DNA of 8,877 nucleotides from Candidatus Bathyarchaeota archaeon (lineage in GTDB: Archaea; Thermoproteota; Bathyarchaeia; TCS64): the NCBI GenBank assembly GCA_013329615.1, contig DUKA01000130.1, positions 1 through 8,877 of the forward strand, in the 5' to 3' direction. The translations under genes and the position numbers were made by a program. Shown here in pieces: positions 1 through 5,268 of this stretch (positions within the stretch are counted from its first letter, which is position 1; the number at the start of each line of letters is the position of its first letter). The notes under the pieces are model-generated. The model ran no database searches. It worked only from the letters and a program-made list of their open reading frames with translations, and had not been told where the DNA came from.

Positions 1-1
1 G

Positions 2-451
2 GTGATCGCCGGCTTCGAGCCGCTCGACATACTCTTCGCCGTCGCCATGATCTGCAGGCAGATCAAGGAGGGTCGGGGCGAGCTTGAGAATGCCTACACT
101 AGGATCGTGAAACCGGAGGGGAACCCGACGGCCCTCAGGCTGATGGATGAGGTGTTCGATGTCCGCGACGCCCCGTGGAGGGGCATAGGCACCATCTCCG
201 ACTCGGGACTCGTCCTGCGGGATGAGTTCGAGGATCATGATGCCTCGAAGAGGTTCAGCTTCGAGTCCGAGGCGAGCTACGATATGCCGCATGGCTGCCG
301 CTGTGGCGAGGTGTTGCGAGCCGTCTGTTATCCGTGGGACTGTCCGCTCTTTAACAAAGGCTGCTCCCCCGAGTCGCCCGTCGGTCCCTGCATGGTGAGC
401 CACGAGGGGAGTTGCTTCATCTCGGCGAAGTACGGCGTTGAGCAGCCGTGA
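2..451 (+). CDS. hypD: Hydrogenase maturation protein HypD, C-terminal part (5' end outside window)
   Basis: HypD is the iron-sulfur scaffold that, with HypC and HypE, assembles the Fe(CN)2CO unit of [NiFe] hydrogenases in the cytoplasm. The visible 149 residues match its C-terminal portion. They include the GFEPLDIL segment (residues 4-11), PWRGIGTISDSGL (58-70) and the cysteine-rich end, with CRCGEVLR at 99-106, then C109, C114, C121, the PVGPCMVSHEGSC block (126-138), and so C130 and C138. Several of these cysteines hold the [4Fe-4S] cluster in known HypD proteins. Family members are about 350-370 residues, so more than half of the gene lies to the left. The GTG at position 2 is an internal valine codon and not a start. 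The stop TGA is at 449-451. Other hyp genes would be expected just upstream. The identification is firm. Confidence 0.95.
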   Translation: MIAGFEPLDILFAVAMICRQIKEGRGELENAYTRIVKPEGNPTALRLMDEVFDVRDAPWRGIGTISDSGLVLRDEFEDHDASKRFSFESEASYDMPHGCRCGEVLRAVCYPWDCPLFNKGCSPESPVGPCMVSHEGSCFISAKYGVEQP

Positions 452-463
452 CCTCGGCGTCAA

Positions 464-472
464 GGCTATAAC
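464..472 (+). promoter_or_regulatory. TATA-like box for the small membrane protein gene
   Basis: GGCTATAAC is centred about 26-27 bases before ATG 495. This is the spacing expected when transcription begins at or next to the start codon. No Shine-Dalgarno motif precedes that ATG, which fits a leaderless transcript. Confidence 0.5.
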
Positions 473-494
473 GGCGGCGCGCCGGTTTCACCCC

Positions 495-857
495 ATGGAC
501 AGGCCCTTCGGCATAACGCTGCTAGCATCATTCTTCTTCGTGCAGAGCGTGATCAACATCATCGTCGTCTACACCTACTACGTGTCGGGGGCGCCACTGT
601 TCCCCATCGCTTACTACGTCGCGGACTCGATCGCCGGTTTTGCATTAGCTTACGGCCTCTGGAAGGGGCTCATGTGGGGGAAACTGGGAACCATGATTGT
701 TTCTGGGGTTGAGATACTGATAGGTGTCCTCGGAACCGTCGTGGCCGTCGACGTGCAGCCCACATCGCCTCTACAGGCGTTGACAAAGCTGATGGTCTAC
801 GCCATTGTGATCTACTTCCTGACTAGACCCGAGATAAGTGAGTACTTTAAAAAGTGA
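495..857 (+). CDS. Small four-helix membrane protein of unknown function
   Basis: This is a 120-residue hydrophobic protein with four likely membrane segments at about residues 5-29, 34-57, 62-86 and 95-110, and a short charged tail TRPEISEYFKK. The start PFGITLLASFFF and the end TRPEISEYF resemble small archaeal membrane proteins of no known function; I cannot name a family with certainty. I chose ATG 495 because a TATA-like element (GGCTATAAC, 464-472) is centred 26-27 bases upstream, as for a leaderless mRNA. A longer TTG start at 438 would add 19 residues and overlap hypD by 14 bases, but it has no ribosome site. The gene follows hypD on the same strand but probably has its own promoter, so a link to hydrogenase maturation is not implied. 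Its stop lies 5 bases from the stop of the convergent aminotransferase gene. Confidence 0.8.
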   Translation: MDRPFGITLLASFFFVQSVINIIVVYTYYVSGAPLFPIAYYVADSIAGFALAYGLWKGLMWGKLGTMIVSGVEILIGVLGTVVAVDVQPTSPLQALTKLMVYAIVIYFLTRPEISEYFKK

Positions 858-862
858 TGGGA

Positions 863-1939
863 CTACGGTGTGACTTCCTCGTAAACCTCTTTGAGGGCGT
901 CGAGCATCTGGGTTAGGCTCAGGTTGGGGATGTAACCCATGTTGCCTATGCGGTACGTCGTCTCCTTTAGTGCGCCGTATCCCTGCGCCAGCTCGAATCC
1001 CTTGACGCGCATCGCCTCGTAAATCTTGGGGCCGAGGACGTTCTTGGGCGCCTTGACGCAGTTGACCGTCGGGCTCTCGCTGCCCCTCTTCGGGTAGACG
1101 GGTGTGCCGAGTTTCTTCACGGCGCGGCGTATCCGGGCGTTCCTCTTCTTGTAGAGGTTGAAGTACCACTGCTTGCCGCCCTTCTCCTCTACCATGCGGA
1201 GCGCCGCGTTTAGGCCGGCGATCTGCGGGATGACGGATGTGACGGGGGTGCCCTGCCCCTTCTCGTGGTCCTTCTGCCAGAGCAGGAGGTCGAAGTAGTA
1301 GCCCCTGTTCGGCATCTTCTCTGCGACCTCGAGGCACTTCTTGCTCACGGAGCCTATACCGAGGCCGGGGGGTACGCCGAAGCACTTCTGGCTGCTGCTG
1401 AAACAGATGTCTATCCCCCACTCGTCGACCTTGATCTCGGTGCCGCCCATGCTACTGACGGCGTCGACGAAGATGAGCTTCCCCTGCTTCTTCGCCACGG
1501 CGCAGAGGTCCTTCAGTGGGTTGATCAGACCCGCGCTCGTCTCGTTGTGGGTTATCGCGACGGCCTCGACCTCGGGGTGGCCCCGTAGGGCGTCGTCCAG
1601 CATCCCGGGTGTGACCGGCTCCCCCATGGTGGGTTCGACCAGCTGCACCTTCCTCCCGTTCGACCTAGCGACCTCAGCGAACCGCTTGCCGAAGTCACCG
1701 TTCACACAGACGACAAGGTTATCCTTCACGCAGTTCCTCACCGCCGCCTCCATGAAACCCGTCCCAGTCGCGCTGAAGAGGTAAATGGGGTTCTGGGTCT
1801 CGATGAAGGACTGGAGGCGCGCCACCGTGTCGTAGTGGAGCTTCTTGTACTCTGCGCTCCTGTGACTGTACATCTGCTCGCCCATCGCCTTGAGGACGAC
1901 GGGGTAGCAGGCCACTGGGCCAACCGTGAACAACTTCAT
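863..1939 (-). CDS. PLP-dependent aminotransferase, alanine-glyoxylate / serine-pyruvate class (class V)
   Basis: A fold-type I PLP enzyme of 358 residues, close to the usual 360-390. Numbering from the chosen ATG, the family marks are KLFTVGPV at the N-terminus, MYSHRSAEY (23-31), the ATGTGFMEAA phosphate-binding loop (57-66), HNETSAGLINP (131-141), the cofactor-ring aspartate in FVDAVSSMGG (D159), and the Schiff-base lysine in SSSQKCFGVPPGLG (K185). Members move amino groups between alanine, serine or similar donors and glyoxylate, pyruvate or other 2-oxo acids; the substrate here cannot be read from sequence. Start choice: ATG 1939 has GAGG (1951-1948) with an 8-base spacer and a TATA-like box about 38 bases upstream, whereas a GTG at 1966 would add nine poorly conserved residues and would lie right at the promoter. 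The gene diverges from the winged-helix gene and converges on the small membrane protein gene. The class is certain, the substrate unknown. Confidence 0.93.
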   Translation of the reverse strand: MKLFTVGPVACYPVVLKAMGEQMYSHRSAEYKKLHYDTVARLQSFIETQNPIYLFSATGTGFMEAAVRNCVKDNLVVCVNGDFGKRFAEVARSNGRKVQLVEPTMGEPVTPGMLDDALRGHPEVEAVAITHNETSAGLINPLKDLCAVAKKQGKLIFVDAVSSMGGTEIKVDEWGIDICFSSSQKCFGVPPGLGIGSVSKKCLEVAEKMPNRGYYFDLLLWQKDHEKGQGTPVTSVIPQIAGLNAALRMVEEKGGKQWYFNLYKKRNARIRRAVKKLGTPVYPKRGSESPTVNCVKAPKNVLGPKIYEAMRVKGFELAQGYGALKETTYRIGNMGYIPNLSLTQMLDALKEVYEEVTP

Positions 1940-1947
1940 ACCTGATT

Positions 1948-1951
1948 CCTC
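1948..1951 (-). promoter_or_regulatory. Shine-Dalgarno site deciding the aminotransferase start
   Basis: On the minus strand GAGG is followed by 8 bases and then ATG (1939-1937). This supports the shorter start over the GTG at 1966, because the motif lies within the reading frame of the longer form. Confidence 0.5.
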
Positions 1952-1972
1952 GGTGAGAAAAAGCACAATTCA

Positions 1973-1981
1973 GGATAAAAG
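1973..1981 (-). promoter_or_regulatory. TATA-like box for the aminotransferase gene
   Basis: On the minus strand this reads CTTTTATCC, centred about 38 bases before ATG 1939. It would place the transcription start near 1951 and leave a leader of about a dozen bases carrying the GAGG motif. The same nine bases (GGATAAAAG on the plus strand) recur at 2009-2017 as the promoter of the divergent gene. Confidence 0.45.
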
Positions 1982-1996
1982 TGTAAGGTTTCACAC
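1981..1996. repeat. Imperfect palindrome between divergent promoters, possible operator
   Basis: GTGT (1981-1984) pairs with ACAC (1993-1996), with one further matching inner pair (A1986/T1991). The site lies between the two divergent TATA-like boxes of the aminotransferase and winged-helix genes. The winged-helix protein could act here on its own promoter, but the dyad is short and could be chance. Confidence 0.25.
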
Positions 1997-2008
1997 AGTC
2001 GGCGAAGC

Positions 2009-2017
2009 GGATAAAAG
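2009..2017 (+). promoter_or_regulatory. TATA-like box for the winged-helix gene
   Basis: GGATAAAAG is centred about 26-27 bases before ATG 2040. No ribosome-binding motif lies between, so a leaderless mRNA is likely. This spacing is the main reason for choosing ATG 2040. Confidence 0.6.
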
Positions 2018-2039
2018 CCGCCGCGCCCCGGGTTCAACC

Positions 2040-2264
2040 ATGGAGCACAGGGTAGTAAGGGGCGATGAGGCTGACCAGCTCATCATCACGCTCCTCAAGG
2101 AGGCGGGGCGCCCCCTCACGACGCGTGAGGTTCAGGAGGAGACTCAGAAGAGGCTTGTCAGGTGCCCTGACTCGACGGCGGTATTCCTCAACAACCTGCG
2201 CCTGAAGGGGCTCGTCCACGGCGAGATGTCTAAGGAGCGCCGCGGTTGGATCTGGTGGATCTAG
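2040..2264 (+). CDS. Small winged helix-turn-helix DNA-binding protein
   Basis: A 74-residue basic protein that looks like a single winged-helix domain. A first helix (about residues 9-21, DEADQLIITLLKEA) is followed by the typical turn GRPLTTREVQEET (23-35), a likely recognition helix (about 43-57, PDSTAVFLNNLRLKG) and a beta-wing ending in RRGWIWWI. It has no sensor or dimerisation domain beyond this. One cysteine (C42) sits just before the recognition helix. It is probably a cytoplasmic transcription regulator. ATG 2040 was chosen over an upstream in-frame ATG at 1926, because the latter would put the promoter inside the coding region and add residues unlike the family. Its stop codon shares CTAG with that of the convergent DsrH-like gene, so it may regulate that operon or the divergent aminotransferase; its target is not known. 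Confidence 0.82.
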   Translation: MEHRVVRGDEADQLIITLLKEAGRPLTTREVQEETQKRLVRCPDSTAVFLNNLRLKGLVHGEMSKERRGWIWWI

Positions 2265-2536
2265 GTCCAGCAGGCGGTCTTGTTGCAGTATTCTAGGAGT
2301 CTCACCCAGCCCGCGTAGTCAACGATCTCAACACCTTCTACGGGTTTCTTGTAGTCGTCCTTGAGGGCGTGTAGGCGGGCGAAGTTTAGGCTGTCGACGA
2401 TCTGCGGGTCCTCGGCGAGGCGGCAGCCCTCGCCTGTGAAGAGTATGATTATCTTCTTGCCCTGCGCCGCGACTCGGCGTGCTATCCTGAAGCTCTCGCC
2501 GTAGTCAGGCGTCCCGATCTGGAGGAGTATTATCAT
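2261..2536 (-). CDS. DsrH/TusB-like sulfur-relay protein
   Basis: The third gene of a three-gene operon encodes 91 residues. It resembles the TusB/DsrH subunit of the DsrEFH (TusBCD) sulfur-transfer complex: a beta-strand start MIILLQIG, a central KKIIILFTGEGC (C38), and an end EIVDYAGWVRLLEYCNKTACW close to the TusB C-terminal pattern of an aromatic-Val-x-Leu segment finishing in a tryptophan. Cysteines 38, 84 and 89 are present; the pair near the C-terminus is unusual and could be redox-active or bind metal (inference). The start ATG 2536 is fixed by a perfect AGGAGG at 2550-2545 with an 8-base spacer. Two other ATG triplets between the motif and this start are out of frame. The stop codon overlaps that of the convergent winged-helix gene. 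The DsrE-superfamily fold is likely; the exact biochemical role is inferred. Confidence 0.8.
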   Translation of the reverse strand: MIILLQIGTPDYGESFRIARRVAAQGKKIIILFTGEGCRLAEDPQIVDSLNFARLHALKDDYKKPVEGVEIVDYAGWVRLLEYCNKTACWT

Positions 2537-2544
2537 GCATGCAT

Positions 2545-2550
2545 CCTCCT
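2545..2550 (-). promoter_or_regulatory. Strong Shine-Dalgarno site of the DsrH-like gene
   Basis: AGGAGG on the minus strand overlaps the stop codon of the upstream DsrF-like gene (2551-2549) and lies 8 bases before ATG 2536. It contrasts with the leaderless first genes nearby and supports translation from a shared operon transcript. Confidence 0.75.
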
Positions 2551-2896
2551 AGAAGATGGCGACCACCCTGTTCTCGGCGAGCCTCTCCGCAAGCTCGTCG
2601 AGCGAAATCATCTTGACGTTTAGGTTCTTGTCGAGGTCCTCCAGCTTCATTCCTCGCTCTTCCATGTCGGTGTCTAGGACGTGTATGCCCGCGAGGTCAC
2701 TCGTGGTCTTTAGGTAGTCCCAGAGCTGGCGGAGGGGCAGGGCGTTGTGTATGAGTCCGGGGACGGCGTAGTCCATGAAGACTATGAGAGGTATATGGTC
2801 CATGCCTACGAAGGCGGCGCTGAGGCGGAGTCCCTCCCAGAATCTGCTCCCCGGCTCCACCTTGCTCCGGAATATGAAGGTCGTCTCCTCACTCAT
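2549..2896 (-). CDS. DsrF/TusC-like sulfur-relay protein
   Basis: The second gene of the operon encodes 115 residues. The TusC/DsrF pattern is visible: a strand TFIFRSKVEPGS followed by a WEGLRLSAAF helix, IPLIVFMDYAV with a loop in place of the usual FF-x-x-DGV, an LW-DYLKTTSDL helix, IHVLDTDMEERGMKLED (matching the TusC region with a conserved ERGL-type motif), and a final ELAERLAENRVVAIF. No cysteine is present, which suits a structural rather than sulfur-carrying subunit. ATG 2896 overlaps the upstream stop codon as ATGA (2896-2893), and no clear ribosome site is seen, so translation is probably coupled. The product is cytoplasmic and likely part of a complex with the two neighbouring products. 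Confidence 0.8.
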   Translation of the reverse strand: MSEETTFIFRSKVEPGSRFWEGLRLSAAFVGMDHIPLIVFMDYAVPGLIHNALPLRQLWDYLKTTSDLAGIHVLDTDMEERGMKLEDLDKNLNVKMISLDELAERLAENRVVAIF

Positions 2897-3189
2897 CCCA
2901 GAAACACGACCTTATCGTTTCCCTCTAGCTGGTCTACCAGCTCGGCTAGGCTGCTCATCCTCGCGTTCACCGCCATGTTCTCCTTCGTGATCCCGTACTC
3001 GACGGCGCTGGCGCGGCAGGCGAGCAGGTCGGCGTACAGGTACTCGACGTGGCTCGGGTTCTTGAGCAGCTGGACGGCCTCCTCGTTGAAGAAGACCGTG
3101 ACGCCGTGGCCGGCGCGTGTGGCGGCGTTACTTAGCCCCTCCACGTCCCTGAGCTTACCGGGGGTGGAGACGACGAGCAGGAGGCGCAT
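2893..3189 (-). CDS. DsrE/TusD-like sulfur-relay protein, first gene of operon
   Basis: This 98-residue DsrE-superfamily protein has a beta-strand start MRLLLVVSTPGK, a second strand GHGVTVFFNEEAVQLL, and a cysteine motif ADLLACRASAVEYGI with C58 where DsrE and TusD carry their persulfide-bearing cysteine (C followed a few residues later by a small residue and a glycine). It ends in NDKVVFLG, as TusD ends in a similar short strand. It is the only member of the trio with the canonical active cysteine, so it is the likely sulfur acceptor. ATG 3189 is supported by a TATA-like element about 28 bases upstream. The partners usually expected, TusA and TusE/DsrC, are not in the window, so the donor and acceptor are unknown. 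The final acceptor may be a tRNA-thiolation or other sulfur-trafficking enzyme (inference). Confidence 0.85.
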   Translation of the reverse strand: MRLLLVVSTPGKLRDVEGLSNAATRAGHGVTVFFNEEAVQLLKNPSHVEYLYADLLACRASAVEYGITKENMAVNARMSSLAELVDQLEGNDKVVFLG

Positions 3190-3213
3190 GGGTTCTCAGA
3201 GTGAACGCGAGCC

Positions 3214-3221
3214 CCTTAACG
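3214..3221 (-). promoter_or_regulatory. Possible promoter of the dsrEFH-like operon
   Basis: On the minus strand this reads CGTTAAGG, centred about 28 bases before ATG 3189, and is preceded by GAGAAAC, which resembles the purine-rich BRE placed just upstream of archaeal TATA boxes. No Shine-Dalgarno motif lies before the ATG, so a leaderless mRNA is likely. The core is weaker than the other TATA-like boxes in the window. Confidence 0.45.
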
Positions 3222-3230
3222 GTTTCTCCG

Positions 3231-3241
3231 CCGTTCAACGG
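3231..3241. repeat. CCGTT-c-AACGG palindrome, possible operator
   Basis: A perfect 5-base inverted repeat around one central base. A further AACGG half-site occurs at 3218-3222 and overlaps the proposed TATA box of the dsrE-like gene. Half-sites in this arrangement suggest a regulator binding near the operon promoter, but no protein can be assigned. Confidence 0.35.
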
Positions 3242-3242
3242 A

Positions 3243-3270
3243 TTAGAACAACACGCCGCTGTCGTTCTAA
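3243..3270. repeat. 28-base dyad in the divergent promoter region
   Basis: TTAGAAC (3243-3249) is the exact reverse complement of GTTCTAA (3264-3270). After one mismatched pair (A3250/C3263) the inner ACA (3251-3253) and TGT (3260-3262) also pair, leaving a CGCCGC centre. In all, 10 of 11 arm positions pair. It lies midway between the divergent dsrE-like and beta-propeller genes, so a protein-binding operator is more likely than a terminator. Confidence 0.5.
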
Positions 3271-3277
3271 AGCCTAG

Positions 3278-3287
3278 CATTAAGCCT
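3278..3287 (+). promoter_or_regulatory. Possible TATA-like box for the beta-propeller gene
   Basis: GCATTAAGCC is centred about 35 bases before ATG 3318, giving a leader of about ten bases. An alternative core, TTCTAAAG, overlaps the right arm of the 3243-3270 dyad. Neither is decisive. Confidence 0.3.
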
Positions 3288-3317
3288 GATGGCGGAGACC
3301 CATTACGCAGATGATCT

Positions 3318-5180
3318 ATGGTGGAATCGAGTAGGTTGCGTCTGACCGCGTACGTCTTCCTAGGGATACTCTGCGGGAGCATGCTGCTGAACGCTGTGGC
3401 TAGCTTCAACTTTGCCCCGCTCGTGCTCCAGTATGAGACACCGGGCTTCAACAGGTTCAGGTCCGAGGCAGAGCTGAAGTGGTTCCTGGAGGAGAAGGCG
3501 AAGGATAACATCGGATACGGCTGGGAGTACGGGATACTCGGCGGGGTAGTGCCGGGGATAATCCGCTTCACCATGCAGGCCGACGCCACGAAGAGTGGGG
3601 CCGAACAGGCGACAGGAAACGATTACTCGACGACGAATATACAGGTCGCCGGCGTCGACGAGGCGGACATCGTCAAGACCGACGGGACATACATCTACTT
3701 TACCCAGGGGGATACGGTCTACATCGTCAAGGCTTACCCCGCCGCGGAGGCTGAGGTTGTGGCCAAGATAAAGTTCGGCGGCGAGGTGACCGACCTCTAC
3801 ATAGCGGGTGGCAAGCTCGTCGTCTTCACCCCGGGCTACGGCAGGGTCTTCGCGACCAAGATCGGCGGCTCCTCATACATACCCATGACGGAGACGACGA
3901 CCGTCTACTTCTACGACGTCACGGACAGGTTGAACCCCGTCCTAGACAGGACGTATGAAGTTGAGGGAAGCTACGTCGCGACGAGGATGATTGGCAACTT
4001 TGTCTACGTCGTCTCGCAGAAGGGGGCGTGGGTCTACGAGGGGGCCGTCGACCTCCCTAGCTACAGGGAGAACGGCTCGATCTGCAGGATACCCGCGAGC
4101 AGCGTTTACTACTACAACGGCACCGACCCCGGCTACGCCTACACGACGATAGCCAGCATCAATACGCAGGACGCCACCTTCCCTATACAGTCGCAGACCT
4201 TCCTGCTGGGCTCGAGCAGCACTATCTACTGCAGCGCCGAATTCCTCTACCTGACAACGGGGGGCTACTCGGAGACGGGTGTCCACAAGATAAAGCTGGA
4301 CAACGGCGCCATCGAGGGCGTCGCCGACGGGAGCGTCCCCGGGTGGATACTCAACCAGTTCAGCATGGACGAGCACGATGGCTACTTCAGGATAGCCACC
4401 ACGACGGGGCACGCCTGGGGCGTGGCGACCTCGAAGAACAACGTCTACGTCCTCGACCCGGAGATGAAGGTCGTGGGCACCCTCGAGGACCTCGCCCCGG
4501 GTGAGCAGATATACAGCACCCGCTTCATGGGAGACCGCCTCTATATGGTCACCTTCAAGAAGGTCGACCCGCTCTTCGTCATCGACCTGAGCGAGCCGAC
4601 GGCGCCGCGTGTGCTCGGGAAGCTCAAGATACCCGGCTACAGCAACTACCTGCACCCGTACGATGAGACGCATGTGATCGGCCTCGGCAAGGAGTCTGTG
4701 GACGCCGCGGAGAGCAGCTTCGCGTGGTATCAGGGCGTGAAACTGAGCCTCTTCGACGTGAGTGACGTTGAGAACCCGCGTGAGGTGGCGAAGCTGGAGA
4801 TAGGGGACAGGGGCACGGACTCCCCCGCCCTCTACGACCATAAAGCGTTCCTCTTCAGCAGGGAGAGGAACCTGCTGGTCATCCCGATACTCGAGGCACA
4901 GCTCGCTGCGGGCTACGAGACCGAACCAAATGCCTACGGGGACTACATCTACCAGGGCGCCTACGTCTTCGAGATAACCGCGGAGGGCATCACGCTCAGG
5001 GGCAGGATAACGCACCTGCAGGGGGACGAGCTGCTCAAGAGCGGGTACTGGTTCGACTCCGACTACAGCGTCTACAGGAGCCTCTACATCGGTGAAAACC
5101 TGTACACGATCTCGGGGGCGATGGTGAAGATCAACAGCCTCGCCGACCTGTCGGAACTGAAGGCGATCGCGCTCGAGTAG
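3318..5180 (+). CDS. Secreted or membrane-anchored beta-propeller domain protein (PF09826 type)
   Basis: A 620-residue extracytoplasmic protein. Residues 8-30 form one hydrophobic segment acting as a signal peptide or N-terminal anchor. A family-typical EAELKWFLEEKA segment follows (50-61), then the propeller with its hallmark TTNIQVAGVDEADIVKTDG (105-123). Other diagnostic stretches are FSMDEHDGYFRIATTTG (348-364), DPLFVIDLSEPTAPRVLG (417-434), IPGYSNYLHPYDE (438-450) and LSLFDVSDVENPREVAKLEIGD (477-498). Two possible glycosylation sequons (N252, N267) and two cysteines beyond the N-terminal hydrophobic segment (C256, C305) fit an exported protein. There is no C-terminal membrane helix. The family has no settled function; binding or scaffolding at the cell surface is usually assumed. 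The gene is complete, diverges from the dsrEFH-like operon and is monocistronic. Confidence 0.93.
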   Translation: MVESSRLRLTAYVFLGILCGSMLLNAVASFNFAPLVLQYETPGFNRFRSEAELKWFLEEKAKDNIGYGWEYGILGGVVPGIIRFTMQADATKSGAEQATGNDYSTTNIQVAGVDEADIVKTDGTYIYFTQGDTVYIVKAYPAAEAEVVAKIKFGGEVTDLYIAGGKLVVFTPGYGRVFATKIGGSSYIPMTETTTVYFYDVTDRLNPVLDRTYEVEGSYVATRMIGNFVYVVSQKGAWVYEGAVDLPSYRENGSICRIPASSVYYYNGTDPGYAYTTIASINTQDATFPIQSQTFLLGSSSTIYCSAEFLYLTTGGYSETGVHKIKLDNGAIEGVADGSVPGWILNQFSMDEHDGYFRIATTTGHAWGVATSKNNVYVLDPEMKVVGTLEDLAPGEQIYSTRFMGDRLYMVTFKKVDPLFVIDLSEPTAPRVLGKLKIPGYSNYLHPYDETHVIGLGKESVDAAESSFAWYQGVKLSLFDVSDVENPREVAKLEIGDRGTDSPALYDHKAFLFSRERNLLVIPILEAQLAAGYETEPNAYGDYIYQGAYVFEITAEGITLRGRITHLQGDELLKSGYWFDSDYSVYRSLYIGENLYTISGAMVKINSLADLSELKAIALE

Positions 5181-5205
5181 TCGGGTCTTTACGATCACAT
5201 CGCGG

Positions 5206-5240
5206 TGTTTCCTTTCATAGAACGGTTTTGTGTTATGTTA
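5206..5240 (+). terminator. Possible pyrimidine-rich terminator after the beta-propeller gene
   Basis: Two T-rich runs (around 5207-5216 and 5225-5240) follow the stop codon at 5180 without a strong hairpin. Archaeal termination often needs only T-tracts, but these also lie next to the AT-rich promoter of the next gene, so the call is weak. Confidence 0.25.
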
Positions 5241-5245
5241 ATATA
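5238..5245 (+). promoter_or_regulatory. TATA-like box for the MFS gene
   Basis: TTAATATA is centred 27-28 bases before ATG 5269. It is the best TATA match in the window. No Shine-Dalgarno motif precedes the ATG, so the transcript is probably leaderless. Confidence 0.65.
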
Positions 5246-5268
5246 CACGACTCGAGTTCCTCGTCTTC

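Noticed and set aside
771..1421. A 216-codon open frame on the minus strand inside the aminotransferase gene
   Set aside because: Its arginine-, proline- and glutamate-rich translation is an out-of-frame reading of the aminotransferase and also crosses into the convergent membrane protein gene.
2534..2544. Three staggered ATG triplets (minus strand) after the AGGAGG motif, considered as possible frameshift or dual-start signal
   Set aside because: Only ATG 2536 has the usual 8-base spacing and opens the DsrH-like frame; the other two are 0 and 4 bases from the motif and out of frame, so they are most simply chance.
3190..3317. A small RNA gene or terminator within the divergent region, suggested by the dyad
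   Set aside because: No T-tract follows either side, no RNA-family motif is seen, and the position between divergent starts is better explained by regulation.
3942..5198. A 418-codon open frame on the minus strand opposite the beta-propeller gene
   Set aside because: Its translation is rich in R, V, E and D with no domain pattern, as expected for the antisense shadow of a GC-rich gene; the plus-strand frame has clear family motifs throughout.
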